Positions 23,063 through 33,430 are shown, numbered from the stretch's first letter. The stretch is 64,000 bases of DNA from Symbiodinium natans (GCA_905221605.1 CAJNDS010000128.1:62001-126000); one strand, 5' to 3'. The notes: generated by a model not told the origin, from the letters alone. Numbers and translations: made by a program.

Positions 23063-25690
23063 ATGCCGGAGAGCGGTAGAAACAGTCGCTTGTCCAAGGC
23101 CAAGAGTGCGGAGCCACCGTTTGGGTTCATGGCATTGTCCGAATGGTACTTTGAGATGCTCAGGGATTCAGCAAGGACGGGACCATGTTGGCTTTTCGAT
23201 CGGATGGTCGGCTATTCTTCTGTTGCTTCTCTGACGTGTTCAGGCATGACCTGTATGAGCAAGCTCTGCAAGCGGAGATTACGAAGGCCAAGGCGTCCAA
23301 GCAGCTAGGGAGCATGCAGCATATGATGCCTCATGCAGCATCAGATCATCAGCTCAGAGCTGGCAGGAGCTGAGCGCTGGCGCTTGCACGGTCTTGGATG
23401 TTGGCAGTGGCGACGGCGCCTTGCCAAAGTATCACACAGTCCCGATATTGCGAGCACGGCCTTAGTGGGGTGAGTGAAGGTGAAAAATCATCACGCTGTT
23501 TTGGAGATATCTGGGCTCGAAATAGTCTGTCAGCAGGGGTTCGTCTTTGGGTCTTTGGATGGGTTGTCCAAACAGCATGCGGACAGAACGAGGCCTTGAA
23601 GAGCTGCGACCGTTGCAAAGAGTGTGAGGTGATCTGCAGAGCTTGAAGGTGGCAAGCAATGCCGAGTTCACTAGGGTAGAGCAGTCTTAGGACAACTTAG
23701 GCCATAGATTGGGCAGGTTGAAGGATGATGTGTCGAACTTGTCAGCAAGAGGGCGCAAGCCGTAAGAGAAGGCCGACCACAGCCAGCTGCCTGTTCGAGC
23801 AAGGTATCTTGTCAATGATGGCGATCAGATCTGGGGCCACTGCGGGCATCGGAAACTTGTCTCGTCAAGCAAGCGGCATACCACGTAGCACAGATTCAGA
23901 ATTCTGGTCGATCACCAACGACCATGGGGGCTGAACCTGGCTTTCCAGAGCCAGTGACGATTGGAACTCTCTGACTTGCACTTGGTTTACAAGCTGACCG
24001 CTTTCGTGGCCTTGCATTCGAGGAGTCGAGTATGTCACGCAGATTGCCCGAGCTTCGGAGGCACGAATTGCGGACGGTCGGACTTTGGGCAGTTGTGAAT
24101 ACTGGCAGCGTGAAGTCACCTGGAGGAGGTAATATCAGCCAACCGCTCCTCTGGTGCACTGGGCGCCGGTCCGCTTGACGTCTGGTGTACTGACGTGAGG
24201 TGCAAGGGGATAAACGGACAAGCGTGACCATCATGACCATCATGTGCAGACCTGCAGTACCTGTGTCCATGGAATGACGCGAGCCCTTCTCTCCGTCGCT
24301 TGTAAGGGGTGTTCCAGAGTTGCCGGAGCAACGACGCTTTGATGTCCTGGTAAGCGAGCTGATGGATGCGTCTGGGCTTGGCGAGATGCTCGGACTGCAC
24401 AGCAGCCCTCCCCGTTCAGGCCCTGTGCTAGCCTTTGATCAAGAAGCCTTTACCGATTCTTACCGGTACCATGCTGCAGGAATTTGATTCTTCTCACGGA
24501 GGTGGGAACCTCCGCGTGCGTTTTCATGCAGTACCTCTGTGTCATTTCGTTAGGCAGTCTCTTTTTCACGTTTTCTTTTGCCACAACGAATGGACAGGGC
24601 TCCAAGCGGCGGCTTTGCAAGCAGCATGCCCCGGTCATACCAGCTCGGCTACGGCTGAAGGCGGTGCTCTGCGAGGCAGATCCTGTCTGCAAAAATAGCA
24701 GCCGAGCATCACGGTGCCCTCAGCGTACATGGAATACACGGCCCAATCATCTTGAAGAGTCATCTTGTTCTTTGCAGGTGAAGCTTCCAGATATCGACGG
24801 TGTCGAAATGGACGCGTTCTGGCCGTTTTGGCCCACAGACCGTGCGTTTGATGCCGCGCTCTGGCTTGGTGTTGACCTGGACAAGAAAGAAGGACATTGC
24901 TCAAAGCCGCGGCTGTCATGTCCCTTGAGCCGCATGTGCAAGAAAGCTTAGAGATCCCCACAAATTCAGTGTGGAGCACGCAGGACAGTTTAAAGTGCTC
25001 ACTGAGACAGTGGAGCTTTTCGAAGTGGAGCTTGGCAAGGTGCAGCATGTCTGCTGAGCTTGGTGTCGTGCTTCTCTCAGCTTCTTTTGTGAGTGTGGGT
25101 CTCTGCAGAGGCTGACGTGAATGAGATCCCGGCAAGGGCACAGTACAACTTTCCGGGCATTGCCTCGGGTGCCTGCAACATGGTTGTATGGCTTGGGGCC
25201 AAGAACAGTGCTGTAGAACTACGCATGTGGATGCACTTTCTAAATTCACTCTGAACATCTCTCGCGCCTGGAGCCTGCAGTCCTGTGCCGAGTGATGTAT
25301 CATGGCAACAGAGGTGGTTCGAAGCCCAACTGAGCCAGACCGTGTCTCGACCTCCTCAAGACATGCTTGATGTGTGCTCTGCAGAGCCTCGTACATTAGG
25401 CTACATCGTTCTGTTCACAGCTTCGTTGGATGCTGACCTTAGGATCCGTCCCTGGTGTTGACCAATGCGCCAACTCAGCTAGATGGGCGACATGCGGCCA
25501 CATGCTGGGGGCAGGCACGAGCATCCGTCGTGCAAGCGAAACCCTTTGCAAGGAAGCAGCAGTTCAAACAGTTCAAGGAGGTAGCAAACGGCAACAAGAC
25601 TCATCGAGACTCCATCTGCAAGGCAGCGGCAGAGCTGATGGGCAGAGCCAAGGCTGGGCAGCGGCCGAGTGAATCACGAGTGTTACGCCG
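23063..25690 (+). CDS. protein arginine N-methyltransferase, PRMT7-like, copy 2
   Basis: Exons: 23063-23175 (start MPESGRNSRLSK, ALSEWYFEMLRDSA), 23244 on (HDLYEQALQAEI), 23367-23415 (TVLDVGSGDG, SAM motif I), 23804-23845 (ILSMMAIRSGATA), 24023 on (VEYVTQIARASEARIADG), 24318 on (RRFDVLVSELMDASGLGE, acidic loop), 24598-24684 (PVIPARLRLKAVLCEADP), 24778 on (VKLPDIDGVEMDAFWPFW), 24984-25039 (FKVLTETVELFEVELGK), 25111 on (SGACNMVVWLGAKN) and 25443 on (TQLDGRHAATCWGQA). This is the full order of a PRMT7-type enzyme, which transfers methyl from SAM to arginine. The motif I Gly is split over a GC-AG intron. The THW loop reads TCW, His to Cys. The frame stays open to 26090, so the C-terminus is uncertain. 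Confidence 0.85.
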
Positions 25691-26375
25691 TGTGAGAATA
25701 CGTGAGACTTACTGGCTTACTGGCACTTCGGAGACAGAGAGGTTGTTTACAGTGTCAGGATGCAAGATGCGTCAAGATACCGTAGAGGTCAGACCTGGTG
25801 AAACAACTTCCATATTCATGGAGATGGTCTTTGGAGCTGCCCTGAGATTTAACCAATTTGTGGTCACAGCAGTCTATGATCGGATCCGAGTCTTGCAGAT
25901 CCTTGCGCAGAACTCAGAATGCCATCAAGGTGATTACCAACTTCGCTTCAAAAGTGCCGATCACGCAAACACACCAGGCGGGAATCCATGTCCTAACTGT
26001 TGTCTGCTGCCTATGATCCTGGAAGAGGTTGGAAGTGCCCGTATTCTTTCACACGCCCAGATGTGCCAGAGGCATCCAATTCCGCGATGAACCCCCTCCC
26101 GGGGCTGCGCCGTACACGACAGAGTTTAAGGACATGCTGAAGGCCGGCGGGCTGTCGCCTGCCCCGAGATCATTGCCTGCCCTGCCATCATCGCCTGCCC
26201 CGAGATCATTGCTTAAGTGCCATTGCCTGCCCTGCCAGGCCTGGCGTAGCAAGCAGAAGAAGCTGGGATCCGTGGGGCGCGATATCGGGCGGACGGCAAT
26301 TCGAGATGCTGATGTCGAGGCCATGCACTGCATCAGCCTCCGAGGCTGTGTCCCCTGGCACAGCCACCACGTCTA
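25691..26375 (+). CDS. possible further coding exons after PRMT-like copy 2
   Basis: Open frames with protein-like pieces: AVYDRIRVLQILAQNSECHQ (about 25870-25930) and FRDEPPPGAAPYTTEFKDML to GGLSPAPRS (26079-26190), the latter over an imperfect Pro-Ala repeat (CCTGCCCCGAGATCATTG, twice at 26160-26215). They could be the C-terminal extension of the methyltransferase or a separate gene; junctions were not resolved. Confidence 0.35.
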
Positions 26376-26569
26376 GGCTTCGTCTTCAAGTCATGTCAAC
26401 GATTCTCAATGTAGGATGACTTAAAACAAGATCCAAGCTGGGAGCGTATGCTTCGGCGAAATAAGTCCGAAACTACTGTAAACTGGTGATACGTGGTGCT
26501 CTGGTGCTGAGCCTGAAGCAGCGTGCCACGTGCAAGAAGATGGACCATGTTGATTACAAACCTCTTCTG

Positions 26570-26590
26570 CCCTAAACCCTAAACCCTAAC
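26570..26590. repeat. interstitial telomere-type repeat
   Basis: Three consecutive CCCTAAA units (the last followed by C instead of A). This is the complement of TTTAGGG, the type reported for plants and dinoflagellates. Confidence 0.85.
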
Positions 26591-26679
26591 AGGAACTTGG
26601 AGTTGTATGGAGTCTTGGGGCATGTATCCCAGCCGGCAAATTTAGCGTGTTTGACTGCTAGACAAGTTAGAGCAGACTC

Positions 26680-27388
26680 TGAGCCTCCGCTGGATGGTCA
26701 TGTCCCATGGATATGTGACGATCTACGGAGACGAAGGAGCTTCCAGTTGGGTCACCCCGCACATGCTCATGCGGTACACAGCTCATGGCTTCACTGTCAA
26801 AGTGCCCAGCCTCTGTTGTGTCAGGCAGTTGCTGTGCTGCAGAAAGCTGCGCTCGCCGTGGCTTTGCATCCGCAGGGCCTGAGCCTCAGTTTTGTCCCAC
26901 GGACACGGGGAATCTTCGCGACATGTGACACCACCGTAAAAAGCAAAAGCAACCAAACAACATGTACGTTCAGGCTTTGGTGTCGAGCCAGCCTCCGCTG
27001 CCAAGATCCTGTCGGGCTGGTATGCTGTTCCCTGTCCAGTGCAGTAGGTTGTTGTTACTAGCTAAAAAGTAGGTGCGATGTGTTTTTTGAAAGGGAGGCA
27101 TCTGTGCATGCAAAGAAATGTGCTATAAAATCTGCTAGAAGAGATTCGCAGCACATAGTTGAGCCAGGTTGGAGGAGAGGGCCGCACTTGACATCAGCCC
27201 ATCTGTGGACTGCTGATGATGAGTGTATTTGAGTGTCCAAGCTGGGCGCGTTCCTTGTGCAGATACGTCATCGAGCAGGTCCACAGTCCGCTTTGCATCC
27301 CTGCGTATTGGACGAGGAGGTCACAGTGACACTGGGCAGGAAGCTCCCTCTTGAGCTAATTCCTCTGGCCGACGGCATCCGAAGGTGA
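26680..27388 (+). CDS. unidentified gene, internal and terminal exons
   Basis: Exon about 26680-26800 (MSHGYVTIYGDEGASSWV, PHMLMRYTAHGFTVK, GT donor) joins exon 26843-26973 (KAALAVALHPQGLSLSFVP, RGIFATCDTTVKSK) in phase 0. A terminal exon 27263-27388 after TTCCTTGTGCAG encodes VLDEEVTVTLGRKLPLELI, PLADGIRR, then TGA. Whether the terminal exon belongs to the same gene is not shown. No family recognised. Confidence 0.45.
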
Positions 27389-27995
27389 CGCGAGCGAAGG
27401 TGATCGATAGATCTTCGCTGTCTTCGACTTTATCCAGCTTTACTTGTTCTGAGCTCTGTGTAGAAGTCTCGCCTAGCAGCCAACCTGCGACATTTCTGGA
27501 TCTGACCACTGGACTCTTGGGTCTTCGGCGAGGAAGGTGCAAAAGAAGCAGCGGTGCGAAGTGGGATTCAAGACGAAATGCACAGACGTTTAAGGGGGGC
27601 ACACTCGTCTAACTGTTGACCGCGGATGGCCCGAAAGCGCTTTGAAGCACGAAGCCAGAACGAATCTAAGGACGGGATGTAGCAGTGCAGGCTGCCTCAG
27701 GCTGCAGCAAACATCACAACATCGCGCCGGCGCGAACAGACGGAAACCATTGCACTTCATTTGATTAGAGATGTCTCCGAAGGTTCCGAAATGGGAAAAG
27801 CATACCACCCCATGTGATCTGTGACATTTCGTACGTTCTAAGGCACAAAACCAGACCACTCCAGGTGATTCGCGACGTGTTGTGCCTTCCCAGGCAAGAG
27901 AACCACACCACCTGTGAGTTCTGACTCGTTGTGAAGTAACTGGCTCAGGTTCCCCGGCGCATCCCCTTGCATCGAACATCATTGCAAGCAGTGGC

Positions 27996-28385
27996 ATGGC
28001 AGGTCCTGCGCCGGCATGCGCGCAAATCACACGGTGGTCATGGTTTCGGCTTCTATTTCCGCTGCTGGCGCTTCAGCTCGTTTTGGGCCCTTTGCCGTTT
28101 GTGCAGCTTGCCACGCCGGTGGCGAATGCGGATGAACCTTGCAATGTTCTCCGCGAGGGCTGCAAGGTCGTCAAGACAGTCGGGCATGACATAGACCTTA
28201 TGACACCAGACAGTGTGCCTGACCCACTGGATTCTGTGGCTCGAGATTGGATTGCAGCAACACCGGCCAGCCTGCACGACATTCAAGAGGAGGGCTTGTT
28301 TTCATCACTACCCCAGTTGCCACCGAAAGATGCCAGACGCAGGCGTCGGCGGATGGACAAGGGCGATCTGCTGATAAAGCTTTGA
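27996..28385 (+). CDS. secreted or membrane-targeted protein of unknown function
   Basis: Single ORF of 129 codons with an ATG at 27996. Residues 14-40 are a signal-peptide-like segment (WFRLLFPLLALQLVLGPLPF) ending at an Ala-rich site (TPVANADEP). The mature part is acidic to neutral (DLMTPDSVPDPLDSVARDW) and ends in a basic patch DARRRRRRMDK. An AG lies a few bases before the ATG. A further exon may replace the stop. No family recognised. Confidence 0.5.
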   Translation: MAGPAPACAQITRWSWFRLLFPLLALQLVLGPLPFVQLATPVANADEPCNVLREGCKVVKTVGHDIDLMTPDSVPDPLDSVARDWIAATPASLHDIQEEGLFSSLPQLPPKDARRRRRRMDKGDLLIKL

Positions 28386-28439
28386 AGCACCTCATGCGCC
28401 GAGTAGACATAGTAGACTTTTTGGTGAGTTCTTTTTGAA

Positions 28440-28735
28440 TTGCTGCGCCCTTCTGGGGTGCACTGCCGCACTACTGATGTCGTTTGCACGGATCCTCTCG
28501 AGTGCTATATGCAGCACCTGGGGACCACTGCGCGAGCTGGCGAAGTAGACATGGGCTGTAACATTGCAGCTTCTACTGACAAGATCCCAGCAGCAAGGGT
28601 CAAGAAAAGTCAAGTACAAAGTGCAGGCTCCCTCTCTCTCTCTCTGACTTTCTCTGCCTTGCCTGTCGGGTCTTTTCGGAGGCTGCGGATAGGCTGCGGC
28701 CATGCCGTGTACTTGAACAAGGATGGATAAGGCCG
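28440..28735 (+). CDS. unidentified Cys-containing exon
   Basis: An open exon to about 28614 encodes GVHCRTTDVVCTDPLECYMQ and ARAGEVDMGCNIAASTD, ending KKSQ at a GT donor. A CTCTCT tract (28629-28646) follows, as in an intron 3' end, and then AG before GCTGCGGATAGG. The downstream exon frame is not certain. Product unknown. Confidence 0.4.
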
Positions 28736-28859
28736 CCCCAAGCATCGAAAGCGCGTGCCAACAAACGTGAGGACAGCTACTGTACATGTATGATGATGCC
28801 TGTGAGGCAGCGGAGCTCGGCATGGCACACGCCCGCAGCCGCGCTAAGGATGAATGCTA

Positions 28860-29560
28860 AGGCAGCTCCTTCAAGCTTCTGATCTGAAGTATCAAGACGT
28901 GAGGTGTGTTCAGCGTTGAGTGCATGTTCAGGCAGCTCTGGCGTTTCGAGGGACCGTGTTGCTCATCAAAGTCAGCAGCCCATTGCGCTGTCAATTGCAT
29001 GGAGACAGACCGTGGCATGTTCGTGGAGTCAGGGTTGCTGTTTTCGAGTTTGTGGGATTGAATGTGTAATACTGTGTATCAATGTGTAGCACGGTGTAGC
29101 ATTGTGTAGCATTGTGTAGCATTGCGTAATATTGCGTAGTATTGTGTAGCATTGTACATTGTTGTAACATTGTGTAGCATGGTGCAACATGGTGTAACAT
29201 TGTGTAGCATGGTGTTTCATTGTGTAACATTTTGCTCGGCGTCGTCCGTTAGGTGAGCTTGACTCCAGATATTCTGCTGGCATGAAGCCTCAATGACACG
29301 CAGCAGTGCATTTAGCGTAAAAGCCTTTCCTCATGAATGCTTCGGATACTTTGCGGAATCAGGGCTGCCGCCATTGCTTGCCTCTGATTGCTAGAACAGG
29401 TCAGCCTTTCAGAACCTGACAAACGTGGCAATGGCCTGTGCGGCCTCATCACACTCCAGCGCTGACGAACCAGCAACGATGGCGTCCACTGGATGACTGC
29501 TGACTCCTTGCAGGAGCAGGTGCATTCTTGTATATTCTTGTCAGCAAAACATGATTAACT
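28860..29560. other. no supported gene apart from a minisatellite
   Basis: The sequence around the 10-bp repeat at 29060-29231 shows no exon that I can defend. Confidence 0.4.
29060..29231. repeat. 10-bp minisatellite, unit ATTGTGTAGC
   Basis: About 16 units, mostly 10 bp, with variants (ATGGTGTAAC, ATTGCGTAAT). The minus-strand ORFs of Met-Leu-His-Asn and Cys-Tyr-Thr repeats come only from this array. Confidence 0.9.
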
Positions 29561-29590
29561 CTGTACGTACACACTTTGAGTTGTTTGCAG

Positions 29591-29858
29591 GTGCTGAGTC
29601 TGGATGCCTTCTCATGGAGTGGTGATAAGATTGCAGAAACGCCGAAGCAGAAACGGGCCGCGACTGCAGAGGATGGCAGCTGCAACTGCACCCGAAAATC
29701 TTGCGAAGCAGGCGATGCTAGACATCAGATACCATCAATGTCAGGACACTCCGGTGAAGAAGGCGGCACGCACAGCGAAGACAAAACAAGCCACTAAAGG
29801 CAGCTCCGCCGGCCAAGGCTCCTATGAAATCGTTCCTATACAGTACATTGTGATCTGA
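29591..29858 (+). CDS. unidentified exon with basic C-terminus
   Basis: After TGTTTGCAG the sequence encodes VLSLDAFSWSGDKIAETPKQ. A second frame, entered at an internal AG (about 29712), encodes AMLDIRYHQCQDTPVKK, ARTAKTKQATKGSSAGQG, YEIVPIQYIVI, stop at 29856. The Lys/Ala-rich run resembles histone-like tails but is too short to assign. Confidence 0.4.
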
Positions 29859-30002
29859 CGCTGTTAGGCATCCATTTACCATGTTTTCTTCATGAAGCGT
29901 TCCACGGCTCATCTGCTGTCAAAAATGTTGCCAGGCTCCCTGAAGCCAAAGTATCGGCAAGCAAAGGCAAGGCCCTCGCAGTCTTCGTGAATCGAACCTC
30001 AG

Positions 30003-30246
30003 ATCTCTGAGAATCAAACGTGGATCATCTATGAGGAGGAGGACGATCTCGTGGAAGTGCTTTGCTTCAGCTGCCGCCGGGCGAGGGACACTTCGGTTCA
30101 GCTGAGCGTCACCAACTTCTTTGCAAAAAAGGCTCATTGGGCGAAATCATGCTCGCCTAGACACACGATTGTGTTTCTTAAAAAGCAGCCGGCCCAGTCA
30201 GTCTGGAAGCCGCATGGCCGCATGAAGGCGCTTTTAGGTGGTAGAT
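30003..30246 (+). CDS. unidentified C-terminal exon
   Basis: About 80 codons from an AG near 30002 or 30011 to TGA at 30244-30246: NQTWIIYEEEDDLVEVLCF, CRRARDTSVQLSVTNFFAKK, QSVWKPHGRMKALLGG. Strongly protein-like. Upstream exons were not found. No family recognised. Confidence 0.5.
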
Positions 30247-30501
30247 GATAGTAGACGACCGCGCCACGAGTACGAGTCAGGCTATAGCGCTGTTCAAGGA
30301 TCGGTCGTGCTTGTTAAATTCTTGTGCTATTGTGTGCCCTTTCGAGCCCTACTCGGGCAGGCGGCTGTTGCAGAGGCCCCGGCAGCAAAAGCATCTCGGA
30401 TCAGAAGTTCGATTGCTTCCGTGCGAACATAGTTCGATGTAGTTTTGGACTTGACTTTGCCGTGTGTTACCGGCTTCGGGTCGGTTCACACAAAACACGA
30501 G

Positions 30502-30588
30502 GTCATCGACTTGGAAGCACCCTCAGATCCGTCGGTTTGTTCGCGCTGTCGGCGGCCGCTTTGGCAGAAGTACCTCGCAGCACTTTGA
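30502..30588 (+). CDS. short C-terminal exon with CxxC pair
   Basis: After an AG the frame encodes VIDLEAPSDPSVCSRCRRPL then WQKYLAAL and TGA (28 codons). One Cys-x-x-Cys pair suggests half of a zinc site. The remainder of the gene was not found upstream. Confidence 0.35.
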   Translation, partial: VIDLEAPSDPSVCSRCRRPLWQKYLAAL

Positions 30589-30746
30589 GACGGGTGAGCT
30601 GTGATGAGCTGCTGGAGAAGTCGTGCACGTTTTACTCTCCAATTTGACAGGCTCCCGACCTACAAAGTTTCTGCAGATGCCATGAAGGGACTGGGTGAGC
30701 TTCCGCAACTCCAACGGCTGCGCATGTATAGGCGCACGGCCGAACG

Positions 30747-30945
30747 GTGTGGGACACAGATCCATCATGGTGGGACGGTCAGCAGTGTCCCGACGTTAAC
30801 CTCTTCCGACAAGTTGGCTCTCCCACTGAGGCAAGGAGTTCCGTTCCAGATTTCGGAGAGAAGTGCGTGTGCCTTGATGCGCAGCCGCTTCCCCAGAATG
30901 CTTGTGGTGAAGTGGTGGAAAGGTGCTCGTTGCGAGTCGTTGTGA
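30747..30945 (+). CDS. unidentified Cys/Trp-rich exon
   Basis: The open frame encodes WDTDPSWWDGQQCPDVN, LFRQVGSPTEARSSVPDFG and EKCVCLDAQPLPQNACGEVV, then a GT donor near 30928. The Cys spacing and Trp content look extracellular. The frame remains open to 31052. No family recognised. Confidence 0.4.
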
Positions 30946-31056
30946 GGTCCTTGTTTCGGATGCGGTGCTCCTTCTCCGCAGCGCGGCCATGGCCTCACGC
31001 GGCTTCGTTTCTGGCCCCCAGGAGCAGAGAAGGTGTGATGATGCGTCGTTGAGGCA

Positions 31057-31241
31057 ATGCAAGGGGCTTCGAGAAAGCAAATCATTGCAGAATATTTTGC
31101 CCTCCTTCTTCATACCGTGTATCTCTTGGCCGTTGTTGTTGCCAGCCCCCGTTGTGCTGGAAAGTCTGTTAAAGTGCATTCGCAGTGTGACAGGGGTGAT
31201 ATGTGTTGGAGTAGCTGTGTGAGGAGGCTCTCCTGCATCCC
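31057..31241 (+). CDS. small secreted Cys-rich protein, first exon
   Basis: ATG at 31057, then MQGASRKQIIAEYFALL and a hydrophobic core LHTVYLLAVVVAS like a signal peptide. The mature part is CAGKSVKVHSQCDRGDMCW then SSCVRRLSCIP, with five Cys. A GTGGGT donor lies at 31242. If unspliced, TAG ends it after RWVH at 31255. Function unknown. Confidence 0.5.
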
Positions 31242-31290
31242 AAGGTGGGTACATTAGCCCTACAACCGAAGCCCCCCCACCTCCGTGGCT

Positions 31291-31703
31291 TTATGGTGAC
31301 TTTTTGTGGTGTATCTTGAGTGGAGGGCGCAAGTCTTGGATAGTCTGGTATGTGTAGCCATGGTGGTCATGGTTGGGGCTTCGTGGAGCTGCAGTGATCT
31401 CTATCATCGCTGTGGCATTGTGATTATCGTTGCTGACGTTGGCAATGGTTCTTTCTTGTTCTTTCGTCGTTAGCTTCATGATAGGTGGTAGTACTGTTCG
31501 CAGCACAACTTCCTACAAATGATCAGCGCAGCAGCGTAGGGTTGTAAGGGTACTTGCAGGATGTCGTTGGCATTCTCAGGAGTTGCAAAGCCAGACCGCG
31601 GCGGCTTCATGGGCCCGTATGCCGAGGCAACGTAAGCACCGCAAGCAGCGAAAGCTGTACCCAGGATTCCGGACCACAGCTGCTGCTGATCAGTGTTGTT
31701 CAT
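31291..31703 (-). CDS. complete two-exon gene of unknown function, 123 residues
   Basis: Exon 1 31703-31554 (50 codons) starts MNNTDQQQLWSGILGTAF, has a weakly hydrophobic AACGAYVASAYG segment and ends at a GTACCC donor. Exon 2 31512-31291 starts EVVLRTVLPPIMKLTTKE, continues ERTIANVSNDNHNATAM and GYTYQTIQDLRPPLKIHHKK, and ends at TAA. The 41-bp intron is GT-AG, phase 0. An upstream minus ORF (31904-31704, ending just before the ATG) is probably leader or a neighbour. No family recognised. Confidence 0.55.
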
Positions 31704-31992
31704 TTAAAACTTCGCCTCTGGCAACTTTGAATGTACGGTAGGCAATTGCTTCCAACCAGCATTGGGCATTAGGCCGCAGTGCTGCTGCTCGGGTGATGTT
31801 CGCGACGCTTCAGCAGCGGAATCAGCCATGGGAGTAAGCTGAATGGTTTTGCGAAACCCTGCGTTTGCACATCCTGCAGGGCAATTTGGCGCCTGCATGC
31901 ACAATGTGCAATATGATGAAGGGCTTCTGCCTGAGCTGTTCTGCTTTTTGCTTGGACTAGGCGCTAGTCCATTGTAGTTTTTGTCTTTACAA

Positions 31993-32320
31993 CAGTTTCA
32001 GAACCAAGGCCACCGAAAGATCGCAGGATTCGTCGAATGCTGCCGCCATATTGCATCCAAGCACACGGAAGGACCATACCAGACCATGCAACGCAAGACA
32101 ATGCGGGTTTTTGCTGCTATTGAAAGCAGTGCTGTGGAAACGGTATTCAGTCAGGAGAGCATTTCGGCGAGTACCCGCATCGATTTCGAGACAACGTGTC
32201 ACGAAGATCGCGGTCTTCCTACATCTCCCAGTCCAGTACTCACACGCATCCTGGCTCTGAATCGGGCACAGCGCGCTCTCTCTCTCTCTCACACATTGTC
32301 TGTCTCTTTTTGAAGCAAGT
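31993..32320 (+). CDS. unidentified exon upstream of the HNH gene
   Basis: Open from AG near 31995 (NQGHRKIAGFVECCRHIAS, MRVFAAIESSAVETVFSQ, RIDFETTCHEDRGLPTSPSP). A CTCTCTCTC tract (32276-32290) at the end looks like intron. It could be a 5' exon of the HNH gene that follows or a separate gene. Confidence 0.4.
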
Positions 32321-32359
32321 CACGAACAAAACTCGCGACAAGAAGTGCCAACTTCAAGC

Positions 32360-33430
32360 TTTTTATGGACTTGATGGCCGCAGACCAGGATGATCCCCAA
32401 TTTTCAAGGCGTTGTTTTGGTGACGAAACGCTCCCACAACCAGCCTTGAGTGTTGCAAAGGGCAGGGGAACGCACGGGGATGTTGTTCCAAGTGGGAGGT
32501 GCAAGGTTGGAGGGGAGGGCATTTCAATCTTCGGTGAAGTTTATCGGATGCTTTGCCCGAAGCATTGCTGCCTGCACACTCGAGCGAAGGAAAACACACT
32601 CGCTGACAAACGAGCAGTTCAATGCCATCGTCTCTGAGCCATGCTTCTACTGCGGCAAGGCGAGGCCCTCGGACGATGCTTCCGCGGCGTGTCTTTGCGA
32701 TCGCCAGGAGCCCCGGAAGCCAAAGACTCGTGGCCCAGACGATCGTGGACACTTTAATGGGTTGGACAGGCTGGACTCAGAGATCCGTGTCTATGCCAAA
32801 GAGACCACGGCCGCTGGGACAATGGAAATGCGAAGCATGGGCCACACGAGGTAACAACAGGCTACTCAGTGCACCGCGGAAGGTCAGGGGCATCATCGTG
32901 TTTTGCAAGGGCTTGTGGGTGATTGTGGGTGTGTTGATGCGCAGGGTTGACAAGATCCCATGCCTCGCAGGACATCTCTTCTTTGTCTGATCTGTAGCTG
33001 AGGTAGCTTGTTGTGGAGATTGCAACATCATGAAGTGCCCGACTGTGTTTACATGTGCCCATCGACAATGTTTTCAGCTGGGTCATCCGCGTGACTCAGA
33101 GGTACCGCTGGGAGTTGAACGAATTTCTGGAACACTGCCGTCGAGTTGCTCGTCACCATAAGGGTGAGGCAAGATGGGTGCACCCTGCTACGCAGAATTG
33201 GGGTCAGACTCCGCATCAGTTGACAGGAGTTTCCAGAGGAGGGAGTGCTGGATGATGCAGAAATTGGCGGACACCAGAAGGCCAAGTCATGCCAGTGTCG
33301 ACTGTTGTACAGTGTCTGTCGAGCCTGGCCACAGGACATAGAAATCGAGACGAGTGAGACGGATGAAGAAGTTGCCGACACCGAAGATGATGGCTGTGAC
33401 AGTGATCAGGAAAAGACGTCTTGCAATTCA
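32360..33430 (+). CDS. HNH-type nuclease-domain protein
   Basis: A 5' exon (LFMDLMAADQDDPQFSRR, from about 32360) precedes the core exon (about 32504 to 32800), which encodes SLTNEQFNAIVSEPCFYCG then FNGLDRLDSE, matching the C-x-x-C-G and N-G-x-D-R-x-D of the HNH/His-Me-finger fold. Exon 33003-33034 gives VACCGDCNIM, the second zinc pair. Exon 33102-33163 gives YRWELNEFLEHCRRVARHH. Exon 33237 on gives EGVLDDAEIGGHQKAK and an acidic tail EIETSETDEEVADTEDD. The 33034|33102 join (Lys codon) and 33163|33237 join (Glu codon) are phase-perfect GT-AG. The fold usually cuts DNA; substrate and location are unknown. The catalytic His was not identified, so activity is uncertain. Confidence 0.75.

Noticed and set aside
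23717-23766. Short terminal exon LKDDVSNLSARGRKP
   Set aside because: The PRMT joins at 23415 and 23804 skip it and restore motif I exactly.
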